Origin: Branchiostoma floridae
Lineage: Eukaryota; Chordata; Leptocardii; Amphioxiformes; Branchiostomatidae
NCBI RefSeq assembly: GCF_000003815.2
Contig: NC_049989.1
Location: 1,725,644-1,789,643 of the forward strand
Reading direction: 5' to 3'
DNA length: 64,000 nucleotides
Part shown: positions 45,101 to 54,325 of the stretch, piece by piece
How positions within the stretch are numbered: the first letter of the stretch is position 1
Layout of the letters: each line of letters begins with the position of its first letter
The notes under the pieces: model-generated
Seen by the model: only the letters and a program-made list of their open reading frames with translations
Told to the model about the DNA's origin: nothing
The model's database searches: none
Translations under genes and position numbers: made by a program

Positions 45101-45460
45101 CAGGGCTCTAGCCAGCTTGACATTTTTTTCCGTCAGCCAATTCCCATTGTCGCGAAAACACTATTCCAGGAGTTATAGAGACTGAACTGAGACCTTGAAA
45201 AACGGGTTTTAATGAGATTATCGTATGCGAAAGGGCACCGACACACATTATCAACAATCATAACAATAGCAAAACAAACAGTGTGTGGCTTTTACGGCCG
45301 TGGACGGCGTCTCCAAGCAGCCTGTAGCTTCCACCAAGGAGCATTTATCAGATTTTTGTCCGTCAAATTTGACGGATTGGTTAACCGTTTTAAATTTTTT
45401 CCGTCACACGCAGTAAATTTCCGTCAATTGACGGAAAAACGAACGCTGGCTAGGGCCCTG
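45101..45460. mobile_element. hAT-like MITE, CAGGGCTCTAGCCAGC termini
   Basis: The left end CAGGGCTCTAGCCAGC mirrors the right end GCTGGCTAGGGCCCTG. Subterminal ttccgtcaattgacgga palindromes lie near the right end. It is 360 bp and non-coding. The same family occurs at 51,313, 51,907 and, truncated, 47,342. No clear target duplication remains here. Confidence 0.7.
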
Positions 45461-46563
45461 AACTGTGACATACAATGATTCAATTTACGACCTTTTTTCG
45501 TTGGTTTGATAACAGAACCTTTTAACATCGATCGCAATGAGAACAAAGGTCGACCAAATTGACCTAAAATGAACGTTTGTAGATAAGTAGACATACACTG
45601 ATATTGTTCTACTACATGTCTTTAATGAGAACTATTTTCCCTCTTTCATACAAGTTGGGATTTCTGTTCAGCACCAAGGACAGGTACTTTTGCCATATGT
45701 GGACAATGGATGAATACAGGAATCATTTCATAATCCTAGCCGTGGCGATTGTAAGCAAGAAAAGCCTACAACAGTCAACACAGCTATCCATGAAGGTTCA
45801 CAAGATTTGTATGATCTAATTCTAGCTCCGGATTCTTTCTGACTGGAATAATGGTAATAATAATATTGTCCGCATGCAAGATGACGCTCCTGTATCAGTA
45901 TGTTGACAGTATGTAAGTAGATTTTATTTATCACATCAGTTCGCTCATTCATTTTCACACGACTTTGGGATTTTGTTACCCACCGTTACGTTACAGATAC
46001 AAATGTACTAAATGTGGGAAAATATGTCGTTAACTTCTAAAATTGTACACCAAAACGCCCATTGTTTATAGTTTCCTGTCTGAAATCTGCGGGCTATAAC
46101 TTTGTATAAGAATAGTAATTGCCGATTGGTACCCTACATCCGGATATCCAAGCATAAGATACTCGTACCGACATGTACATGTATATATACAAAAAATGTA
46201 TATACATTAGTACATTCACTCTTTTACATGCAATGTATTGCGTATTGGTCAATCATTTGTATCGACTCCCTGACATCAATTGTAACGTCGCGCATTGTTA
46301 AATGCCTGTTGATTATGTGAAAATGTTAAATCTAAAAATTCAAAGTTATTTTTTGGAAACATGATTATCATCGTGTTAATTGTGTTATCCTATTGTGGTG
46401 TGATATCAGCAATTTAAAAATGTGAAAGGTTTAAGGAAATGTATTAAAATAAGGTCCTCTTAAGGCGCGGGACTGTCACTTTCTTTTCGTCAACAACATG
46501 GTCCGAACATACATTTTCATATAGCGTTCTGAAATCAAAAGGAAGCAAGAGCAAGATCATAGT
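45461..46563. other. 3' flank of the 3-beta-HSD gene, no further gene recognised
   Basis: Low-complexity and unique DNA. The minus-strand transcript probably ends here. An AATAAA on the minus strand (tttatt at about 45,926) is rather distant; nothing nearer was seen. Confidence 0.35.
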
Positions 46564-47210
46564 TCACCATTCTTTCTCGTAGTTTCTTAACCATCTAGTT
46601 GTTCTTTCCTTCGCTTCTTCCCAGTCGAACAGTGGCTGGTATCCAAGGTCCTTTCGCGCCTTGTCGTATCTGAAGTAAAACGCAGTGTTATACAGCTGCA
46701 GTATGCCCCGAGTTATAGGCGGACGGAACGCTAAAACTGGCTTCAATAGCCACTGCATCATTTCTAGCACGAAAGCCATTGCGTACCATACACGTAAGGG
46801 GATCAGGGTATTGTCGTCAATGGTGTACCCCATAGGAGAGAGCAGCTCGGCATGGAAGGAGGAGTAGTCGTTGACGGGCGTGTCGTCGCTGACGAAGTAT
46901 GTCTGCCCTCCGACCGCGTCGGGCCGGCGTCGGATCTCTCGGGCGGCCAGGACGTGGGCCCAGGCCACGTTGCCAACGTACACCGGTCGGACCTTCGGTC
47001 CCCTGGCCGAAATGCGAGGAAGCTTCCCGTCGTGGCTGTCAGCGTACCGCCAGTCTGGGAACACTCCCACCGGTCCGCCCTCCCCGTAGATATACATGGG
47101 CCTGAGGACGCATGTGTGCAGAGTGACGCCTGACGACAGGACCAGACCGTTGTGAGAGAGGACCAGCGTCTCTCCCTCGGCCTTTGTACGGCTGTAGGTG
47201 AAACGGTGAC
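46564..47210 (-). CDS. 3-beta-hydroxysteroid dehydrogenase-like, exon 4 (catalytic YxxxK to C-terminus)
   Basis: Largest of four exons, reading from a good acceptor (tttcctgttgtag). It opens in phase with exon 3 to give the active-site Y-S-R-T-K (YxxxK of short-chain dehydrogenases). Then come the family-diagnostic LRPMYIYGEG, VRPVYVGNVAWAHVLAAR and YFVSDDTP. A hydrophobic stretch (WYAMAFVLEMMQWLLKPVL) may anchor it to ER or mitochondrial membrane, then RPPITRG, DLGYQPLFDWEEA and a TGA at 46564. The four exons total 1,122 bp, giving 373 residues, the same length as human HSD3B1. The enzyme oxidises 3-beta-hydroxysteroids with NAD and may isomerise the delta-5 bond. Whether it acts like HSD3B1 or HSD3B7 is undecided, so no symbol is given. 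Confidence 0.9.
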
Positions 47211-47341
47211 CTACAACAGGAAACAGAGATACTCTATATATTAAAGGTTTATGAATGAAACTAATGAGTGAAAGACCCATTGTACTTTTACTTCTACACG
47301 ATACAGGACAAAGTGCCCCACGATACATCGGAATGGATGTA

Positions 47342-47418
47342 ACATTTTTTCGTCACTCGCAGCAAAACTGTACATGTCAAATGACGGAATGCATGACGGG
47401 CGCTGGCCAGAGCCCTGC
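47342..47418. mobile_element. truncated hAT-like MITE in 3-beta-HSD intron 3
   Basis: It matches the right-hand end of the CAGGGCTCTAGCCAGC family (cgtcactcgcagcaaaa..., ending gcgctggccagagccctg). The left part is missing. Confidence 0.5.
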
Positions 47419-47645
47419 GTATACTCCCTCAAACTGGTCTTATAGATGTAACGTTATGTCTCTAAGAAATGTCATGATTACTTCGATGAAGGATACACTT
47501 CCAGGTAAATGACGATACGCAAGGCAACAGATACTCAAGCAACGCAAGCATTTCAAATCTATTCATTTGCTTGAGTAACTGGTACCTTGAGTAATTCATG
47601 AGACAGAAACATACAAATAGAGATCATCATTAATGTACCTAGTAC

Positions 47646-47786
47646 CTGTGTGGTTGTACGGAGTGTCCTCGGTTCCATCCCTGACCGGGTCACCGCTACT
47701 GTTGGGTCCACAGACTTCGACGCTGCTGGTGAAGACCAGGAAAGGCACGCCCACTTTCTCACAGCATCGCAGCAATGTTTCAGTTC
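47646..47786 (-). CDS. 3-beta-hydroxysteroid dehydrogenase-like, exon 3
   Basis: 141 bp between acceptor ccttcttccctcag and donor ACAG/gtacta. It encodes GTETLLRCCEKVGVPFLVF, then TSSVEVCGPNS (TSS holds the catalytic Ser/Thr region) and GTEDTPYNHT. It joins exon 2 through a split glycine codon and exon 4 through another. Confidence 0.9.
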
Positions 47787-48166
47787 CTGAGGGAAGAAGG
47801 CATGTCATAATAAGAGGAAGGTTGAAGTTGTAGAATTGGACTAAAGTGGCAGTGATATTGAAAACGAATTCTGCTACATGTCGATACTGGAAATTACTTT
47901 TGCCACGTATGTTATGCATATTTTCTCTACCTCTCGGTGTTCACTATAGGTATAGGTGACGGTCACGGTGTCTATTCGTTACCGGGTCCTGGGTTGATTT
48001 TAAGTCCGTCCCGGAGCCCGGCCGGGTCCAAAAATACCCCGGGAACCGCTGGAAGGTGTCCCTCTGGATCGCGTGAGGGGCACGCCTAAAAGAGCCAAAA
48101 ATTATATGCCTTTTTCCAATTGGGACCTAAGCCTTAGTCGATCTTGGCAACATCTTAACTTCCTAA

Positions 48167-48498
48167 AGCTAAGGGCACAGCCCGCCGTACGTCCAATTTG
48201 TCCGTACGTTTTCTTTTTTAAGGCCACGTCCGCCACATATTTCTAAAAACGTTCAGGCTGTACAGGGCAGGCACGTCGCCCGTACTGGCACGTACGGGGG
48301 GCGAATCCGCAGCCAAATGACACACAAGTTTTGCCTGCGCGTAAAGTTCTACGGCGTGTCTGCGTGCTCCAAAATCCGTCGGATTTTCTAAGAGTTCGTC
48401 CTGAGGCGGTACTTACCACTTACGGATCCAAAAAGATTGCCCACGTTTTGGCACGTAAACAGCACTTATTTGCACGTACAGCGGGTTGTGCCCTTAGC
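48167..48498. mobile_element. 332-bp MITE with AGCTAAGGGCACA termini, inserted beside a splice donor
   Basis: The left end agctaagggcacagcccgc mirrors the right end gcgggttgtgcccttagct. The interior carries cgtacg-rich inverted pieces and no coding frame. Its right edge lies at intron position +10 of 3-beta-HSD intron 2, so it nearly touches the donor. The superfamily is not assigned. Confidence 0.65.
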
Positions 48499-48507
48499 TT
48501 TATTTAC

Positions 48508-48701
48508 CTTTTACGTTGACGTCCCACATGACCTGATCGGGGACACGCCCTGTGACGTCGATGACAGCTGCTGTGTGGATGATGACGTCAACGCCCCTGC
48601 ATGCCTCCGACAGGGCCTGCTCGTCCCTGACGTCACCAACAATGTTGACGATGGGAGTTACAGGGCTTCTTTCTTGATCTACGATTGGGGGACAGTGCGA
48701 G
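48508..48701 (-). CDS. 3-beta-hydroxysteroid dehydrogenase-like, exon 2
   Basis: It encodes VNIVGDVRDEQALSEACRGV then DVIIHTAAVIDVTGR and WDVNVKG, the nucleotide-binding-fold beta4-beta5 region. The 3' junction (AAAAG/gtaaat) is firm. The 5' junction is chosen for phase: acceptor attgaaag at 48702-48703 gives a correct join to exon 1. A better-looking acceptor nearby (ttctgcaag) would break the frame, so the first few residues are uncertain. Confidence 0.85.
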
Positions 48702-48914
48702 CTTTCAATCTTCTTGCAGAACAAAGTTGTTTATCCACAACCACATGTCTACGGAGCTGACATTTCGATGACCGACTGCGACCTTCCTGTTTAGTAGTCG
48801 AGGCTTCGGGTTAACATCTTAAAAAGGTGATAGCCACCTGTTATGTCAATCCTTCCACTAATGTGATGATACCAAATGATTTTCAAAAATGAAATAAGAT
48901 TTTTTAAAAATTAC

Positions 48915-49054
48915 CCAAGAGGTTGACTGCGTTTGTCTTCGACACATCGTATTTCCGACACGTCCTCTTCTTTCTCCGCTAGCATCTGGACAATGCGACT
49001 CCCGAGGAACCCTCTCCCGCCGGTGACTAGGTACACTTGACCGCGGGCTGCCAT
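48915..49054 (-). CDS. 3-beta-hydroxysteroid dehydrogenase-like, exon 1 (NAD-binding glycine motif)
   Basis: It starts MAARGQVYLVTGGRGFLGSR, containing the TGxxGFLG Rossmann motif that binds NAD, then IVQMLAEKEEDVSEIRC. The donor is CTTGG/gtaatt. The ATG at 49,054 is chosen because the glycine motif sits 10 residues in, as in the family. An acceptor-like ttcttcaatacacag ends about 14 bases upstream, so a non-coding first exon farther up is likely. Confidence 0.9.
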
Positions 49055-50158
49055 TGAATTTCTCTTCTGTGTATTGAAGAAATTGGGAAACCTCGTTAAG
49101 CACCTTCGTAGTAATCTCCATGCAGATTTACTAGTGGCATAAGATAGTATCAAAGCTGGCTAAGGAGTACAGCTGGCCAAAGGGAGTCATCAGCCATTGG
49201 GAGCCAAACACAGTCCGGCTTCATTCGCACAAACACAGACCGGCTTCACTCCTCTGGCAGCTTTTGATACTACCGTATGATCTGCTTGGAGATTACCTTT
49301 GTAGACGTTGTAGGAGCGGCGTTTAGTTTTGGAGCGGGAACGCTGATTTTAATTTTCAGATTGTTCTCTAATACAGTGGGACCTCCACGAAGAAGATAAA
49401 AATCGCCGGTCGCGACATGAAAGTCTTGGAAGGAGCGGCTAAAGCGTATTGCAGTAAAAGTGACCAAATAAAAAAGTGCTTCACTCGCCCGGTCCTATCA
49501 AAGTTGATGTTGACCTCCCAAGAGTTCTTTTCGTTATCTATTCCTTAGACTTCCCACCATATTATAACAATACAATGATCATTACAATTTCAACGCACAA
49601 AAATTGTTCTCAAACTTAACAGTACTGTGTCTCAACCAAGGACGTTGTTCATCACAAGACCGCCGTGTTACCTTAAAGTAGTGAAAACCTTAATACATAC
49701 CAAAGATAAGCTGTCCGAAGATTGCCTGAGGCCTGACGGTTGTCTCTAACACCTGTTGTTCAAGTTTGCTCCAGAAAATCGTTCGTAAAGGTGAAGAACA
49801 ATAACGGTCAAAGCTGTTAAACTTCGCCGTCTGAAAATGAAATGCAATACGCGCTTGACTGGCTGCATTACAGTCTGTGAGTGGGGACTTTCGTAATCTT
49901 ACATTCGTCATCACTTTTCAAGGAAATCCTTGACACAATCTTCGTCTGACGTGATTTTCATCCTTGAATATTTCTTATCGCATAGTTTAACCTTATTTGG
50001 CAAACTTTACTCCGCCAAGGCCGTCTTCTAAATGTTGAGATATTGCTTCAGACATTCAATGCCGTGCGCCGGCTTTCTGTCGTAAAACATTGAATTGTCG
50101 TACTTACGGCGTCAGCACAAAACGTTTTCGACCTGCGCGCTAAGGAAAAACAGCAATC
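49055..50158. promoter_or_regulatory. divergent intergenic region between 3-beta-HSD and MED15 starts
   Basis: About 1.1 kb separates the two start codons. It holds a small inverted repeat (tagtatcaaagctggc at 49,146 and its complement near 49,260-49,276), probably a mini-MITE. Near MED15 the sequence is richer in CG (cctgcgcgctaagg). No TATA box is evident for either gene. The shared-promoter idea is inference only. Confidence 0.35.
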
Positions 50159-50220
50159 ATGGCGGACAATAATGCCGATTGGCGAAGTCCCGCGTTCCGA
50201 CAGAAAGTTATGGCTCAAAT
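50159..50220 (+). CDS. MED15: Mediator complex subunit 15, exon 1
   Basis: The ATG (aatcATGGCGG) opens MADNNADWRSPAFRQKVMAQ and splits an isoleucine codon at a consensus donor (AAAT/gtaagt). The D-W-R-S-x-x-F-R-Q-K signature is the N-terminus of the MED15 KIX-like domain. That three-helix module lets Mediator bind transcriptional activators and connect them to RNA polymerase II in the nucleus. Only the first 50 or so codons of the gene are in this window. Confidence 0.9.
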
Positions 50221-50897
50221 GTAAGTATTCTGTCTAATTAGCATGATCATTAATATATCTAGGAGATACACTATTATCGTATAAAAGTTCTGACTGAATA
50301 TGTTACTTTATGATATCACAATTGGAAGGATCCAACCCAATGAAGTTTTCGAAAATATGTGACAAGACGTCACTGCACTGCAAGTTGTAAACAATAAATT
50401 ATGCGGGTATCGCTATTCGTAAACAACACGTGTACGTTATTTGTGCCAAATATCAGCCTAAATATGATGCAGGTTGTGGTCAAGGGTAGTGGCTTCTGTT
50501 CTTGTCACGTTCAAACAGATAACGAGCACCAGATTATCTCTTCTTCAGTTATATGTGGTCAAGACTCAAGGCTAACTAAAAATTTATGACATCCAAATAT
50601 TTTTGGCAACAGTAGTCGGTGAAAAATAATTATTATTTGCTGTGTGTGTACCTTTGCGTTGGAAGAAAGTTTAGCATTGTACTATGAATAGTATGATTGA
50701 TACGAACACAGATGAGCTTCCTGGAAAATCTTACACTTCTTTTAAAGGAGGACTAAGAAGGTTGCATACTCAATATCATATGTAATGTTTGCAATGAATT
50801 AAACTATCTTTTTGCAATGAATTATGATGAGGAATTAGTCGAGATTGGTACATGAAAATGATGCTTGTCACTGTCATGTGTGATGAGTATGTTATAC

Positions 50898-51088
50898 TTC
50901 CATTTTTTTGTTATCTTTCGTTTTTGAGGCTACCAATTTCAATTTGCTGAAGACTTTTGTAAGCCTATATAGGAAAGTCGTGTAAAGTGCCTTTCCCAAG
51001 GGCACAAGATCGGTGACACGGCGGGGTTTGAACTCAGGACCTTCTGGACTTGAGTCAAACGTGCTGCCGATTGCGCCGCGCGGTCCCA
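50898..51088 (-). mobile_element. tRNA-derived SINE in MED15 intron 1
   Basis: On the minus strand a tRNA-like head carries box A (GGCGCAATCGGC, complement at 51,066-51,077) and box B (GAGTTCAAACC, complement at 51,025-51,035), spaced about 30 bp apart as in tRNA promoters. It is followed by the body motif cccttgggaaaggcactttac known from other SINEs and an A-rich tail. It is not a functional tRNA gene: the acceptor stem does not close. A 19-bp direct repeat (attccttcgtctgtgaag, twice) adjoins its head at 51,091-51,128. Confidence 0.65.
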
Positions 51089-51312
51089 CAATTCCTTCGT
51101 CTGTGAAGTTATTCCTTCGTCTGTGAAGCCAGACCGAGACAGAGAAGAAGATTCCTCCAAGGACGTCATATGTAACAACTTACTGTAAATCTTTAGATGT
51201 TCACAGTGGTATGAGTTTGGTAGTTTTGAAACACTAGGCGAGTAGCCATGGGGCAATTTACCAGGTATGCAATACAAACAAAAGGTGGGATATGAATATG
51301 ATGTCTAGGAGG

Positions 51313-51648
51313 CAGGGCTTTAGCCAGCTCGAAATTTTTTTCCATCAGCTAATTACAATCGTCGTGAAAACCGCGAAAATTAATTAGAAGGACTGAACTG
51401 AGACCTTGAAAAAGGGGTTTAATGCGATTATCGTATGCGAAAGGGCGCTGACACACATTGTCAACAATAATAACAATAGCAAAACAAACGTGTGGCTTTT
51501 ATGGCCGTGGACGGCGTCCCCAAGCCGCCTGTAGCTTCCACCAAGGATTTTTGTCCGTCAAGGTTGACGGATTGGTTTTAAAACTTTTCCGTCAGACGCA
51601 GCAAATTTCCGTCAATTGACGGAAAAACTGACGCTGGCTAGAGCCCTG
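51313..51648. mobile_element. hAT-like MITE, CAGGGCTCTAGCCAGC family, in MED15 intron 1
   Basis: The ends CAGGGCTTTAGCCAGC and GCTGGCTAGAGCCCTG and the internal body (gcgaaagggcgctgacacac, ggccgtggacggcgt) match the copy at 45.1 kb. Flanks ctaggagg / tactagag resemble a decayed 8-bp target duplication. Confidence 0.7.
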
Positions 51649-51906
51649 TACTAGAGCCATCTAGCAGTGTTCTTTGAAAATGCAAGAAGTACAAATGTAA
51701 ATGTACATCGTGTCATAATGGCCGGCAAATGACGCAGACCTCAATTCTGTGCCGTTAGTTCCATTTCCTTTGATTTTTTTAACCGGGGTTACCGGAGTTA
51801 AAAAAAAATACCCTACTACTGAAATTTAAACAGCAAGGATGCTTGCTGGGTGCCACTAGGCACAACAAGGTAAGCAACGTCATTATCATCATGCCAGCGC
51901 CAGATC

Positions 51907-52239
51907 CAGGGCTCTAGCCAGCTCGAAATCATTTTCCGTCAGCCAATTCCCATTGTCGCGAAAACAGTATTCCAGGAGTTAGAGAGACTGAACTGAGATC
52001 TTGAAAGACGGGTTTTTAATGAGATGATCATATGCAAAAGGACACCGACACACATTATCAACAATCATAACAATAGCAAAACAAACAGTTTGCGGCCGTG
52101 GACGGCGTCCCCAAGCCGCATGTAGCTTCCACCAAGGATTTTTGTCCGTCAAGTTTGACGGATTGGTTTTAAAATTTTTCCGTCAGACGCAGCAAATTTC
52201 CACCAATTGACGGAAAAACGGACGCCGGCTAGAGCCCTG
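51907..52239. mobile_element. hAT-like MITE, CAGGGCTCTAGCCAGC family, second copy in MED15 intron 1
   Basis: Termini CAGGGCTCTAGCCAGC and GCCGGCTAGAGCCCTG. Flanking octamers gccagatc and atcagatc match in 6 of 8 positions, consistent with an aged 8-bp hAT target duplication. It ends about 100 bp before MED15 exon 2. Confidence 0.75.
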
Positions 52240-52342
52240 ATCAGATCACGCCTAAGTGAAATCCCTCACTTGACTTACCATAACTTAAAAGGCTGACATG
52301 TTGCTGTCATTTTACAACACTTTTTTTACAAATATTTTCCAG

Positions 52343-52430
52343 CGATGATGCGGTCCGTGCGGCAGGAAACCCGACCTCCAAGAGCAGCATGGAGATGGAG
52401 AACCACGTGTTCCAGAAGGCAAAGAGCAGG
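52343..52430 (+). CDS. MED15: Mediator complex subunit 15, exon 2
   Basis: 88 bp after acceptor aatattttccag. With the split codon it reads IDDAVRAAGNPTSKSSMEME and then NHVFQKAKSR, ending at AGG/gtcagt in phase 0. SKSSxxMExHVFxKAK is the conserved second part of the KIX-like domain. The expected next exon (beginning around an Asp-Glu-Tyr-Leu motif) was looked for down to the window end and not found, so intron 2 exceeds 11.5 kb. Confidence 0.9.
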
Positions 52431-52442
52431 GTCAGTAGGATA

Positions 52443-52526
52443 CCTGTGTGTGTGGAGGTGTGCATGGGTCTGTGTGTGTGTGGAGGTGTGTAGGCGTGTA
52501 GGTGTGTGTGTGTGTGTGTGTGTGTG
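52443..52526. repeat. (GT)n-rich microsatellite
   Basis: Imperfect tg/gtgtgga units ending in an uninterrupted run of about 12 TG units, a few bases inside MED15 intron 2. Confidence 0.8.
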
Positions 52527-52611
52527 CATGTTAATGTAGTGCCCAAAATACTTTTTTCAGCCAGGTTGCCCAGGCAGCAACCTGAGTCAAAAGCGAGGTT
52601 GTGCCATCAAC

Positions 52612-53882
52612 CAGTGTTTCCGCCAGAGGGGCGTCCACCCGTCCATTGACGGTCTCATTTCGTTTTGGACGGCTTGAACGCAAACAGAGGCCGTCCTCAT
52701 AAAAAAAATGCGACCCACATTTTGCCGAGAAATCTGTACAAACTTTAACAAAGTCGATAAATGTAAACCGCAGTTTTGTGTTTTGTATTGAAGCTAGACG
52801 CTTGGGGACGCCGTCCACAGTCAGAAAGCCGCTTACTGTTTGTTTTGCTATTGTTATGATTGTTGACAATGTGTGTCGGCGGCCGGCCTTTCGCATACGA
52901 TAATCTCATTAAAACCCGTTTTTCAAGGTCTCAGTTATGCGAATTTTCCCTGCCACATTTCGAAAACTTGGCGGTAGGTCGATCTCGCTATTACTCTACA
53001 AACTAATAGTTGTTATTGGGAGAAAAAACTTAATAAGAAAACACACTAACTTTGTCTAGATATTAAAAACTTTAGTCTCTGTTTTCATCATCAATCATCG
53101 TAAACAAAACAAAACACAATGAACAGAAACATGTGCCCACCGGGGTGCTCGGCACGGGAAATTCCCGACCTCTTTCAAGTTCGTTATCGGCAACACAGCG
53201 GAAAAAGAAAGGGTTCATATAAGAGGTGATGGACGTAAAAAACATCAAGTATAACTTTGGTTCCTTTTTATATGAGTTTTGAGCCCGCAAAATCTCCGAA
53301 AACGGCAGAAATTTTCGGGATAAATACGCATCAAAAATGGCGGTCAGTAGCTGTTGTGTATCCTAGCCAATCACAGCGCTAGTTTCCCGTGACGTCACTA
53401 GTTTTCCAGATCTCGCGAGAAGTCACCACGTGGGATTGCGGGATTTCGGCCGCGATTACGCTCACTGTCGCCGATAGACGATGTTTTTCGTCATTTCTGA
53501 ACGCAAATTTCTCGATCTATGGAAGGTTTTAGATGATTTATAAGTATACTACAACATAAAAGAGAATATATACAAATGCTATTTCTTTTTTGAAAGTCCA
53601 AGAACCGTTTCTAGAACTTTTTACAAGTCGTAGTACCCGTTCGGTGCGGCATACCGGTACGCGGCACAGATCATAACACTTCGGCACTGAACTTAATCGG
53701 ACATTAGTTGTTTTGTTTTTTCTTGCGACAGTTAACCATTAACTTTAATTTTCGCGATTTTACAATTAAATTTAAATTTCGCGGTTTTACAATTAAATTT
53801 AATGTTCGCAGTTTTGCAATTAAATTTAATTTTCGCGCCCCAAGGTGGACGGCCTCCCAGCTGAGGTCTGGCGGAAACACTG
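52612..53882. mobile_element. hAT non-autonomous element with perfect 8-bp target duplication
   Basis: Termini CAGTGTTTCCGCCAGA and TCTGGCGGAAACACTG are perfect 16-bp inverted repeats. They are flanked by the identical octamer ccatcaac (52604-52611 and 53883-53890), diagnostic for hAT elements. About 150 bp of its interior (52,800-52,940) matches the 0.34-kb MITE family in the opposite orientation. A tandem repeat lies at its right end. There is no transposase. Confidence 0.85.
53735..53840. repeat. tandem repeat of about 31-33 bp inside the hAT element
   Basis: Three to four copies of ttcgcggttttacaattaaatttaa-type units. Subterminal repeats like this are often transposase-binding sites (inference). 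Confidence 0.65.
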
Positions 53883-54229
53883 CCATCAACATTTCAGGTT
53901 GCCACACTTCTAACTAATCTAAGTTATCTTTTCTTCCAGTGACATGTAACTACACAGCAATAAATACAAAAGTTTATGTACATAGAGTAGGTGGGGTGTT
54001 TAGGTTGCGTACTGAGCTACCTGAGTTTGAAAATAAGTCGCACCATGCAAATCAAGTACAAAAGTCTGCATATGCTTGATATGAATGAATATGTGGATAC
54101 TTTTCATGTCAGTTCTTGTAATTTTGAAAAAACGTGTACATGCATGCACATTTAGTGTATGTCTGTACAACAACTCTGCAGTTACAATTTCGAATGCAGG
54201 GAAAAGGCGTTACTGAAGTCAATGTATGT

Positions 54230-54294
54230 CAGTGTTCTCGCCAGGAATTTTTCACAGCGTCGGGCAGGGGTCCGGCGGCCGCCGAAGGCCCCCG

Positions 54295-54325
<31 letters not shown>

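Noticed and set aside
46852-47133. Plus-strand frames opposite 3-beta-HSD exon 4
   Set aside because: Antisense shadows of a GC-rich real exon.
50990-51090. A true tRNA gene on the minus strand
   Set aside because: Box A and box B are present, but the acceptor stem does not close and a SINE body and tail follow.
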